A stretch of 64,000 nucleotides of DNA, taken from positions 1 to 64,000 of the forward strand of contig CALSSW010000002.1 of NCBI GenBank assembly GCA_943789105.1, read 5' to 3'. This document shows, piece after piece, positions 26,392 to 34,432 of this stretch. The notes under the pieces are model-generated. The model saw only the letters and a program-made list of their open reading frames with translations, was not told the origin of the DNA and did no database searches. Position 1 is the first letter of the stretch. Each line of letters begins with the position of its first letter. The stretch is from an uncultured Ulvibacter sp. GTDB lineage: Bacteria; Bacteroidota; Bacteroidia; Flavobacteriales; Flavobacteriaceae. The position numbers and the translations under genes are program-made.

Positions 26392-27396
26392 TTATATAAA
26401 ACTTCTAAAAAGGGTGTAACGTAAAAAGAGTTCAAACAAAAACAAGCCCAAAGCCCAAAGCACCCAAGGTCTATAAAGTTCGGTGAAATTTGTGTATTTA
26501 AACTCTTCTATATCTGTTTTTTCTAGGGCATTAATTTCTGTGTAAATTTCTGCTAGTTTGGTATTACTGGTGGCTCTAAAATACCTGCCTCCAGTTGTCT
26601 TTGCAATTTCTTTTAACAGCGTTTCGTCAATCTCTACTTGTTGCATGCCGTATTGGAAACTCCCATCTGCCCTAATGCCAATTGGGCTTTGTGCCATGCC
26701 GTTGGTTCCTAAACCAATAGTGTATACTTTTATTTCAAACTCTTTGGCGAGCTCACTGGCAATTTTAGGGTCTATAAAGCCAGTATTGTTAACACCATCT
26801 GTCAAGAGTATAATCACCTTACTTTTTGCACGACTCTCTTTTAATCTGTTTACGGCAGTTGCAAGACCAGAGCCAATTGCTGTTCCGCCCTCTATTATGG
26901 TATTATACTCAATACTTTTTAAAGAGGCTAGTACAATACTTTTATCACTAGTTAGCGGGGTTTTTGTATAGCTCTCTCCAGCGTATTCTACAAGGCCTAT
27001 ACGGTCTGTAATACGGTCTTTAATAAAACCCGCAGCAACATTTTTTAAAGCCTTTAGCCTATTTGGCTTTAAATCTCTGGCAAGCATACTTGCAGAAACA
27101 TCAATGGCCATTACTATATCTATCCCTTTGTTGCTAACGGTTCTTGTTGTTTGGCTTACCATTCTTGGTCTTGCCATGGCTACAATAATAGCCGCAAGGG
27201 CTAATAACCGAAGTAAAAAAAGCAAAGGCCTTAGCTTGGCAATCCAGTTCTTTGAAGTTTTAAACCCCTGAATACTAGATATTCTAAGGCTTGGCGTTTG
27301 TTTGTTTCGCTTTAAAAAATACCAAAGTCCAACCACTGGAAGTAGCAATAGCAACCAGAATAGCTCTGGATTAACAAATTCAAAATTATTGAGCAT
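26392..27396 (-). CDS. batA: BatA: membrane VWA-domain protein
   Basis: Paralogue of BatB with the same plan: membrane helices at about 10-25 and 58-75, VWA domain (about 90-290) with complete MIDAS (DIVMAIDVSASM; GGTAIGSGLATAVNRL; LLTDGVNNTG) and a C-terminal helix (WVLWALGLFLFELFLRYT). Its ATG lies inside the end of the upstream gene (11-base overlap), so translation is coupled. Known family role: part of the Bat aerotolerance/stress complex with a MoxR ATPase. Confidence 0.93.
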   Translation of the reverse strand: MLNNFEFVNPELFWLLLLLPVVGLWYFLKRNKQTPSLRISSIQGFKTSKNWIAKLRPLLFLLRLLALAAIIVAMARPRMVSQTTRTVSNKGIDIVMAIDVSASMLARDLKPNRLKALKNVAAGFIKDRITDRIGLVEYAGESYTKTPLTSDKSIVLASLKSIEYNTIIEGGTAIGSGLATAVNRLKESRAKSKVIILLTDGVNNTGFIDPKIASELAKEFEIKVYTIGLGTNGMAQSPIGIRADGSFQYGMQQVEIDETLLKEIAKTTGGRYFRATSNTKLAEIYTEINALEKTDIEEFKYTNFTELYRPWVLWALGLFLFELFLRYTLFRSFI

Positions 27397-29071
27397 TTTG
27401 TGGTTGTTTTTTGTTTTGGGCTTGTGTTAAAACTGGCACCTCAATGGAGTTTATGATTCGTTCTTTAATTTGGTTGGCATACTCAAGGTCTCTCTCAAAA
27501 ACAATGGTCACCATTTGTATGGTATTTTGCTGATCAAACAGCAAGATTTCATAGCTCATTTTCTCTGTAGAGATGTCTCCGTTTGGTAATTTCAAGTTAA
27601 AATCTCCATACGCCTTTACTCCCTTTAATCCTTCATCTGAAGAAAAGGCCTCTTGCTTTACTACCAAATTTAATGCGCCAGCATTTTCTAGGGCCTCAAG
27701 AGCCTGTTCAATTTCAGCGTCAACATCTAGGGCTGGATTTTTTTGAGAAACCTGCCTAGCTGCTTTTGAGATGGAGAGCGAAATATAAAGATCCTCTCCT
27801 ATGGCCCCGTAAGTAAACCAACTCCCGTTAATAGGGGAAGCAACACTATCCTTGGGATTGTTTTTTGTTTGTCTAACCAATATTTCTGGGGTGTCAATAA
27901 CAAGCCCCGGAGCACCATACTGGCTTTTATACCACCGCCCATTTAATGCATCTTTTAATGAATTCCCAAAAACAGTTTCTTTTAAAGCGCCAAACCCATA
28001 AAGGCTTGAAAAAACAGTTGCGCCAATCATTAAAACAAGCACTAGGCTTGATCCAGCAAGTATTATTTTTTTACGCAACTTCTTTTTTTGCAAGGCTTGT
28101 TGATACAGGGTGTCTTGCAATAATTCTTCCTGAGTTGGCTCTGGTATGGCCTGGTGGGTATTGCTTATAATTTCTTCGACCCTTGATCTATCTGCCTGAG
28201 CTTGCCCTGAGCTTAGTTGCATTTTGGCAAATTTTACTAAATCTGCTCTTTTTAAAATGGTCTCCAGATGTTTTATATCCAGTGATTTAAAATCAAAATC
28301 CCCTAATTTTTTTAATGCATTTAGCCTCCCTATAAGCTCCTGTGTTGTACTCTCTAGTGCAGCATCATCTACCTCTCTGTCTAGATACCTTTTTACAATT
28401 TCTGTTAATAAACTATAGTACTCTTTGGCATTGTTTTGCAGTAAATATTGCGAGCTGTCCAACTCCTCTAGGGCCACCAAAGCTTCTTGATAGGGAGGTA
28501 ATTGTTTATTGGCCTCCGCTTTTTTCTTTTTACGCCTTAAAAAATACCAAATAGCTGCCACTACCCCTACTAATATAATAAGCCAGTATGCACTGGTAGG
28601 AAATTGAAATGGAGCTTTATCTACTTCCATTGCAGCCTTAATATCAAACATTTTTTGTTTGGTGGTGTCAATGGCTACATCACGTACCTCAATATTGATA
28701 CTATCTGAAAGAAAAAACGTGTTGTTAAATATTATTTTTTGCCTAGGTATGGTATAGCTTCCAGAATCAAACTGGGTGAGGCCATATTGTTTTCTGTAGT
28801 TAATTTTTGAATTACTATAGGTGGTGTCTGTCGCGTAGCTTTCTATGACCTCAAGGGGTAGAAAACTTTGCAGGTCTGGAAACACAACCAAATCTATGGT
28901 GTCTGCTTGAATCTCAAAGGATACGCGCAACTCTTCTCCAATTTTAATGGCGGTGGTGTCTGCCTTTGTAATTACTTGCGCCGTTGCAGAAAAAGCAAGA
29001 AAAAAAAAGAGCAAAGCTAGAGCTTTAGCAGATTTATTTATGGTAATTGATATGTTGTTTGTTTTTGTCAA
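27386..29071 (-). CDS. BatD-like/DUF4381-type membrane protein of the Bat operon
   Basis: A 561-residue protein. After a signal peptide (1-31) comes a periplasmic beta domain (about 32-140), a membrane segment (about 160-178, YWLIILVGVVAAIWYFL), a cytoplasmic helical region like DUF4381 (YSLLTEIVKRYLDREVDDAALESTTQEL), a second membrane segment (about 345-365) and a large C-terminal domain (about 370-555) with QYGAPGLVIDTPEILVR. DUF4381-type genes normally stand between a DUF58 gene and batA, exactly as here. The extra C-terminal domain is longer than the usual DUF4381 protein and I cannot assign it. Confidence 0.8.
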   Translation of the reverse strand: MTKTNNISITINKSAKALALLFFFLAFSATAQVITKADTTAIKIGEELRVSFEIQADTIDLVVFPDLQSFLPLEVIESYATDTTYSNSKINYRKQYGLTQFDSGSYTIPRQKIIFNNTFFLSDSINIEVRDVAIDTTKQKMFDIKAAMEVDKAPFQFPTSAYWLIILVGVVAAIWYFLRRKKKKAEANKQLPPYQEALVALEELDSSQYLLQNNAKEYYSLLTEIVKRYLDREVDDAALESTTQELIGRLNALKKLGDFDFKSLDIKHLETILKRADLVKFAKMQLSSGQAQADRSRVEEIISNTHQAIPEPTQEELLQDTLYQQALQKKKLRKKIILAGSSLVLVLMIGATVFSSLYGFGALKETVFGNSLKDALNGRWYKSQYGAPGLVIDTPEILVRQTKNNPKDSVASPINGSWFTYGAIGEDLYISLSISKAARQVSQKNPALDVDAEIEQALEALENAGALNLVVKQEAFSSDEGLKGVKAYGDFNLKLPNGDISTEKMSYEILLFDQQNTIQMVTIVFERDLEYANQIKERIINSIEVPVLTQAQNKKQPQNAQ

Positions 29072-29076
29072 TGGTG

Positions 29077-29940
29077 TTATCTTCTTTTGAAATACCCTAA
29101 TAATTTTTTTACGTAACTCTCATCCACCCTGCAAGCTATTGCACCTGCACCGCTTTTAGCAAAGGCGTCTTCATAGTAATCAACACGCTGTTTATGGTGG
29201 GATGTATAGTGCTCGCGCACCCCTTTAGAGCCGGTATGAACTAGCATAGACTCTCCCGTTTCTTGGTCAAGCATTTGTACCATTCCTAGATTGGGGATGG
29301 TTTGCTCTCTGCGATCATAAATACGGATCCCTGTTACATCATGTTTTCGGGAAACAATTTTAAGGGTGTCTTTGTACCCTTGTGCCATAAAATCTGAAAG
29401 CACAAAAACAATGGCTTTCTTCTTCATTACGTTGGTAAGGTATTTAAGTGCTTGGCTAAGATCTGTCTTTTTACTGCTGGGTTTAAACTCAAGCAATTCT
29501 CTAATAATTCTTAAAATATGTGACTTCCCTTTTTTTGGCGGTACAAACAACTCTATTTTATCTGTAAATAATATAATCCCTACTTTGTCATTGTTCTGCA
29601 TTGCAGAAAAAGCAAGGGTAGCTACAATCTCTGTAATAATCTCGTTTTTAAACTGGGCATCTGTGCCAAAAAATTCAGAACCACTAATGTCTGCCATTAG
29701 CATTAAGGTAAGTTCTCGCTCTTCTTCAAAGACCTTGATATGCGGCTCGTTATAACGTGCCGTTACATTCCAGTCTATGCTTCGTACATCATCACCATAC
29801 TGGTATTGGCGTACTTCACTAAAAGTCATCCCTCTCCCCTTAAAAGTACTGTGATACTCTCCACCAAAAACATGATCGCTTAAGCGGCGTGTTTTGATTT
29901 CAATTTTTCGTACTTTTTTTAAGAGTTCTTTAGTATCCAT
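29077..29940 (-). CDS. DUF58 domain protein
   Basis: A 287-residue cytoplasmic protein typical of MoxR-VWA operons. Seen: GRGMTFSEVRQYQYGDDVRSIDWNVTAR (the DUF58 signature region), then a VWA-like fold with a MIDAS-type DISGSEFFG and VFVLSDFMAQG. It is 5 bases from the next gene and 92 bases after moxR. It is thought to couple the ATPase to the membrane VWA proteins; the exact role is not known. Confidence 0.92.
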   Translation of the reverse strand: MDTKELLKKVRKIEIKTRRLSDHVFGGEYHSTFKGRGMTFSEVRQYQYGDDVRSIDWNVTARYNEPHIKVFEEERELTLMLMADISGSEFFGTDAQFKNEIITEIVATLAFSAMQNNDKVGIILFTDKIELFVPPKKGKSHILRIIRELLEFKPSSKKTDLSQALKYLTNVMKKKAIVFVLSDFMAQGYKDTLKIVSRKHDVTGIRIYDRREQTIPNLGMVQMLDQETGESMLVHTGSKGVREHYTSHHKQRVDYYEDAFAKSGAGAIACRVDESYVKKLLGYFKRR

Positions 29941-30032
29941 AGTATTGGTTAGAACGTGTAATTGACTTGTGCAATATCCCAGAGCAAGAAGGTCTAGGAG
30001 GGTTTATTAGTAGTTATATATCAAAAAATTAG

Positions 30033-31037
30033 CTAGGGTACTTCAATGACATTTACAATCTTGTTAATAATATCTTCTGTAGTTACGTTTTCTGCCTCAG
30101 CCTCATAGGTAATCCCTATTCTGTGACGAAGCACATCATGTACCACGGCGCGAACATCTTCAGGGACAACATAGCCTCTTCTTTTAATAAACGCATAGCA
30201 CTTTGCAGCAACAGCAAGGTTTATACTACCTCTAGGAGATGCTCCATTGTTTATAAGCGGTTTCAGCTCTGCCAGTTTATATTGCTCTGGATTACGGGTA
30301 GCAAAGATGATATCTAGAATGTATTTTTCTATTTTCTCATCCATATATACTTCCCTGGCTGCATCTTGTGCCCGCAAAATTTGAGCTACAGTAACCACAG
30401 GATTGATTTTTTCAAATCCTCCTTTTAAGTTTTGGCGTATAATTAATTGCTCATCTTCTAGGGTTGGATATTTAATTACTGTTTTTAGCATAAACCTGTC
30501 TACTTGGGCCTCTGGAAGTGGATAGGTTCCTTCTTGCTCTATAGGGTTTTGGGTCGCCATTACTAGAAATGGTTTGTCTAGCACAAAGGTGGTATCACCA
30601 ATAGTTACCTGCTTTTCTTGCATGGCCTCTAAAAGCGCAGATTGCACCTTTGCAGGTGCTCTGTTAATTTCATCTGCCAATACAAAGTTGGCGAAAATTG
30701 GTCCCTTTTTAATACTGAAATCATTATCCTTCATGTTGTATATAAGAGTTCCAACCACATCAGCAGGTAATAAATCTGGAGTAAATTGCACCCTACTAAA
30801 ACTACCTTTTACAGCTTGAGACAGCGTGTTAATCGCTAGTGTTTTTGCTAATCCAGGAACCCCCTCTAACAATATGTGTCCTTGGCCCAGCAGTCCAATA
30901 AGCAGTCTTTCAATCATGTGTTTTTGACCCACAATTACTTTGTTCATTTCCATTGTGAGAATATCTACAAAAGCGCTTTCTTTCTCAATTTTGTCGTTCA
31001 ATGCGCCAATATCTGTAGGCGTAGCTATTTGTTCCAT
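30033..31037 (-). CDS. MoxR family AAA+ ATPase
   Basis: First gene of the Bat operon; a chaperone-like ATPase of the MoxR class. Seen: Walker A (LEGVPGLAKT), Walker B with LADEINRAPAKVQSALLEAM, sensor segment MATQNPIEQEGTYPLPEAQV, arginine finger region DRFML, and the C-terminal lid (NNGASPRGSINLAVAAKCYA). The 334-residue length is standard. MoxR ATPases act with VWA proteins, supplied here by the DUF58, BatA and BatB genes downstream. Confidence 0.95.
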   Translation of the reverse strand: MEQIATPTDIGALNDKIEKESAFVDILTMEMNKVIVGQKHMIERLLIGLLGQGHILLEGVPGLAKTLAINTLSQAVKGSFSRVQFTPDLLPADVVGTLIYNMKDNDFSIKKGPIFANFVLADEINRAPAKVQSALLEAMQEKQVTIGDTTFVLDKPFLVMATQNPIEQEGTYPLPEAQVDRFMLKTVIKYPTLEDEQLIIRQNLKGGFEKINPVVTVAQILRAQDAAREVYMDEKIEKYILDIIFATRNPEQYKLAELKPLINNGASPRGSINLAVAAKCYAFIKRRGYVVPEDVRAVVHDVLRHRIGITYEAEAENVTTEDIINKIVNVIEVP

Positions 31038-31360
31038 AGTCCTGTTTTCTATTCTTAGATTTATTACTCTTTTACTAATGATTTTTTATTAGTATTGGTT
31101 AGGTAGAGTAAGACGTTAATTCTACTCAATACTAAAGACGAAATTTTAATACACAAGTTACGTTAAATTTCAATTTTTTTTCTAAAGTCTAAATGTAAGA
31201 CAACTAATGCTTGGAGTCAAGTTTGTTAATAAAATTTTAAGAGTGTTTTTTATCACTTTTAGCACGTACATTTGTAGTTATTAATTTCTAAAATATGCTC
31301 CCCTAGAAGGATCGTTTTCCCACAATAGCATAAGGCGTTATTTTAGTTTTGCAAAATCTT
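31038..31360. other. Divergent region between moxR and the SDR gene
   Basis: About 320 non-coding bases serving as upstream region for both the Bat operon (minus) and the dehydrogenase (plus). Two exact TAnnTTTG boxes face the dehydrogenase: TACATTTG at 31267-31274 and TAGTTTTG at 31344-31351. I see no convincing -7 box for moxR and no structured RNA. Confidence 0.45.
31267..31274 (+). promoter_or_regulatory. Candidate -7 element upstream of the SDR gene
   Basis: TACATTTG matches TAnnTTTG, 86 bases before the ATG. A second match, TAGTTTTG at 31344-31351, lies only 9 bases before the ATG and would give an almost leaderless message. No clear -33 box for either. Confidence 0.3.
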
Positions 31361-32113
31361 ATGAAAAAAACTGCTCTAATTACAGGTGCCACCTCTGGTA
31401 TTGGACGTGCAACGGCCACTTTATTTGCTAAAAACAACATTAACTTAGTTTTGTGTGGAAGACGCCAAGATCGGCTAGAGACTGTTTCAAAAGAGTTGTC
31501 TTTGCACACAAATGTGCACACCCTTTGTTTTGATGTGCGTGATAAAGAAAGTGTAAATTCACTACTTAGCAATTTACCAAAAGGGTGTAACACCATTGAT
31601 ATTTTAATAAATAATGCTGGAAATGCACATGGGCTGGATAGTATTGAAACCGGATCTAGTGATGATTGGGATGCTATGATAGATATCAATGTAAAAGGAC
31701 TGTTGTATGTCTCTAAGGCCATCATTCCGCAAATGATTAAAAGGGCTTCTGGGCATATTATCAATATTGGATCTACGGCGGGAAAAGAAGTATACCCAAA
31801 TGGCAATGTGTATTGCGCCAGTAAATATGCCGTAGATGCTATAAATCAAGGCATGCGTCTTGATCTTAACGGGAAAGGCATTAAAGTAGGGGCTATAAAT
31901 CCAGGACTTGTAGAGACAGAATTTAGCGAAGTACGCTTTAAAGGAGATACTCAACGGGCAAGTAAGGTGTATCAAAACTTCACACCATTAAAGCCTCAGG
32001 ACATTGCAGATGTTATCTACTTTGCTATTTCAAGACCCCCTCACGTAAATATTGCAGATTTAACGGTAATGTGTTTGGACCAAGCTTCCTCTACGATTGT
32101 GCATAAGGGATAA
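31361..32113 (+). CDS. Short-chain dehydrogenase/reductase (YdfG-like)
   Basis: NAD(P)-dependent oxidoreductase of the classical SDR family, 250 residues. Seen: cofactor motif TGATSGIG near the start, CGRRQDRL (basic residues suggest NADP), NNAGNAHG, the catalytic Ser in NIGSTAGKE and YCASK with catalytic Tyr/Lys, then NPGLVETEF. The pattern matches serine/3-hydroxy acid dehydrogenases such as YdfG, but substrate remains a guess. ATG at 31361 is preferred over a TTG four codons upstream. It ends head-on against the GH20 gene without a spacer. Confidence 0.9.
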   Translation: MKKTALITGATSGIGRATATLFAKNNINLVLCGRRQDRLETVSKELSLHTNVHTLCFDVRDKESVNSLLSNLPKGCNTIDILINNAGNAHGLDSIETGSSDDWDAMIDINVKGLLYVSKAIIPQMIKRASGHIINIGSTAGKEVYPNGNVYCASKYAVDAINQGMRLDLNGKGIKVGAINPGLVETEFSEVRFKGDTQRASKVYQNFTPLKPQDIADVIYFAISRPPHVNIADLTVMCLDQASSTIVHKG

Positions 32114-34432
32114 TTACTCTAACACAATCTCGTCAATAAAGGTCCATGCTTTATTTCCAGCACCTTGCAGCCCATCTGGGATAATGCCATAGCTAGGAAT
32201 GGAAAGCTTAATAAAAGAAGTGGTAACACCCATCTTAAGGTTTACATCCAAAATGGTTTGATTGGTACTTGGTAGATTTACCTTTGGTAGTAGCCCGTAA
32301 TCTGTCTGTATTTCAATTTCTTTAGGAGCATACAACCACTGCCCATTGGCATTGTAAAAACGTGTGCTTATTTTAGAAATTTTTGTGGGGTTTGCAAAGG
32401 TGATGGTAATCTCCAAATCCTCTCCCCAAAAGCCTAGCCACTCTTTATCTCCAAAGCGTGTATTGCTTCCAGAGATCCCATTAATAAGGGCAGGGGTTCC
32501 TCCTGCGCTATACGAAGGGTGTGGCGCTACATTTACGGCTACTGTTGCTGTAATTGCCTTATGGTATACAATGGTATCTGTAAAGGCTCTTCCAACTATT
32601 TTACCCTGTTTGTATACTTGCCCGGTTATAATTGCATCTTGTGAAATACCAAAGGGTGCCTCATAAGTTTGCTCCTCTTGCCCGTTAATACGGTACTTAA
32701 TTTCTTTGGCTTTGGTTGGTGTGGTAAGTGCATAAGATACTGCACCTTGATTTTTTATAACCCCTCCTTCCAGATCATAGAGGTGGTTTCCGTAGTTTAT
32801 TTGTTTGGTATCTAACCGCTGTAAATGAGGCTCTACTCTTGATAAGAAATTAATATAATCCTTCTCTAAATCATTGGTTGGGCCCTTCCAAAGAACCTCA
32901 CTCATGGCAAAAATTCTAGGAAATGTCATGTACTCAACTTGATCTTGGGTTGGCATGTATTCGGTCCAAAGATTCCCTTGGGCGCCTAAGACATGTATTG
33001 CGGCATCTGTATTTTGCAACGCTACAGGAATAGGGTTAAAGCCAAACACCTTTTTTAAAGGTAGATAGCCACCAATGGCTGTAGGCTCATCTTGGTGGGT
33101 GGCCTGGTAATAATCAAAATAGGCATGTGAGGTAGGCGTTAAAATTACATCATGACCTTGCTTTGCCGCATCAATAGCTCCTTGGGTTCCTCTCCAAGAC
33201 ATAACGGTAGCATTTGGAGCTAGACCGCCCTCCAAAATTTCATCCCAGCCAATAATTTTCTTGCCTTTAGAATTAATATGCTTTTCTATTTCTGTTATAA
33301 AATAGCTTTGCAAACCGTGCTCATTTATAAGGTTTTTTTCTGTAATGAGTTTTTGACAATTAGGGCAGGCCTTCCATTTTGTTTTAGGAGCCTCATCACC
33401 TCCAATGTGGATATACGCTCCAGGAAATAATTCCATCACCTCATCTAGTACATTTTCAAGAAAAGTAAAGGTCTCTGGCTTTGGGCAATAGATGTTTTCA
33501 AACACACCCCATTTGGTTGCCACTGCAACTTGATCTGCACTGCATCCTAATGATGGATAGGCATGAATAGCAGCCTGGGCATGTCCAGGAAGTTCAATTT
33601 CTGGAATTATAGTAACATGATGTTCTTTGGCAAAGGCAACAATTTCTTTAACCTCTTGTTGGGTATAAAACCCGCCATAGGGCTTGCCATCAAAACGTTG
33701 AGGGGTGTCGTTATAATGCCCTATTAGTGTTTCTTCCCGATAGGCTCCTTTACTGGTGAGATCTGGATATTGTTTTATCTCTATACGCCACCCTTGATCA
33801 TCTGTTAGATGCCAATGAAAGGTGTTCATTTTTAAGGCCGCCAACTCAGCGATATATTGTTTGATAAACTCTTTTGGGAAGTAATGGCGGGATACGTCAA
33901 GATGCATACCGCGATATGCAAACATAGGGGCATCTTTAATTTCTAGACAAGGAATCGTTATTGTGTCAACTCCAGATGTGTGTTCTTGTTCTACATCTGG
34001 AGGTAGTATCTGGCGCAAACTCTGAATTGCATAAAAAGCGCCCGCACCGTTTGATGCTTTAATAGTAATGCGTTTTTTAGAAATAGTGAGCCTATACCCT
34101 TCTTTTGGCAACAAAGTGTCTTTAATAATTACAATAGTTGCAGCTGTTTGTGGAGCAGAAATTAGATCAATTCCAGCACCATTAAAAAGGTATGCTTGTA
34201 AGAAATTTGAGGCTGTTTTAAATTCTGGGATTGCAAAGAGAGTGCTTGTTTTAGTTAAGGTGAAATTACCACCACCTATTTCTAATTGTTGCGGGGCTGG
34301 AATAATGTTAGCCTGGGTAACTAGCAGTTGTTTGCCCTTATTGGGAGCACAACTGCTTAACATAAGAAAAAGCCCTATTAGTAAAAATAAAGGGAGGCTA
34401 TAGAAGCGGCTTGTGTTAGTACTGTAGCGCAT
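32114..34432 (-). CDS. GH20 beta-N-acetylhexosaminidase, lipoprotein
   Basis: Removes terminal N-acetylglucosamine or N-acetylgalactosamine from glycans such as chitin oligomers. Lipobox LSSC (Cys28) predicts membrane anchoring. Domains: GH20b-like N-terminal domain (about 40-165), GH20 TIM barrel (about 170-520) with RGMHLDVSRHYFP, FHWHLTDDQGWRIEIK and the catalytic pair Asp346-Glu347 in HIGGDEAPK, then a chitobiase-type C-terminal domain and a carbohydrate-binding F5/8-like domain (about 640-772) rich in beta strands. Its start overlaps the end of the beta-mannosidase gene by 17 bases, so both enzymes come from one message. Confidence 0.94.
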   Translation of the reverse strand: MRYSTNTSRFYSLPLFLLIGLFLMLSSCAPNKGKQLLVTQANIIPAPQQLEIGGGNFTLTKTSTLFAIPEFKTASNFLQAYLFNGAGIDLISAPQTAATIVIIKDTLLPKEGYRLTISKKRITIKASNGAGAFYAIQSLRQILPPDVEQEHTSGVDTITIPCLEIKDAPMFAYRGMHLDVSRHYFPKEFIKQYIAELAALKMNTFHWHLTDDQGWRIEIKQYPDLTSKGAYREETLIGHYNDTPQRFDGKPYGGFYTQQEVKEIVAFAKEHHVTIIPEIELPGHAQAAIHAYPSLGCSADQVAVATKWGVFENIYCPKPETFTFLENVLDEVMELFPGAYIHIGGDEAPKTKWKACPNCQKLITEKNLINEHGLQSYFITEIEKHINSKGKKIIGWDEILEGGLAPNATVMSWRGTQGAIDAAKQGHDVILTPTSHAYFDYYQATHQDEPTAIGGYLPLKKVFGFNPIPVALQNTDAAIHVLGAQGNLWTEYMPTQDQVEYMTFPRIFAMSEVLWKGPTNDLEKDYINFLSRVEPHLQRLDTKQINYGNHLYDLEGGVIKNQGAVSYALTTPTKAKEIKYRINGQEEQTYEAPFGISQDAIITGQVYKQGKIVGRAFTDTIVYHKAITATVAVNVAPHPSYSAGGTPALINGISGSNTRFGDKEWLGFWGEDLEITITFANPTKISKISTRFYNANGQWLYAPKEIEIQTDYGLLPKVNLPSTNQTILDVNLKMGVTTSFIKLSIPSYGIIPDGLQGAGNKAWTFIDEIVLE

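Noticed and set aside
31303-31975. Minus-strand open frames of 123-167 codons
   Set aside because: They are antisense to the short-chain dehydrogenase, whose motifs are unmistakable.
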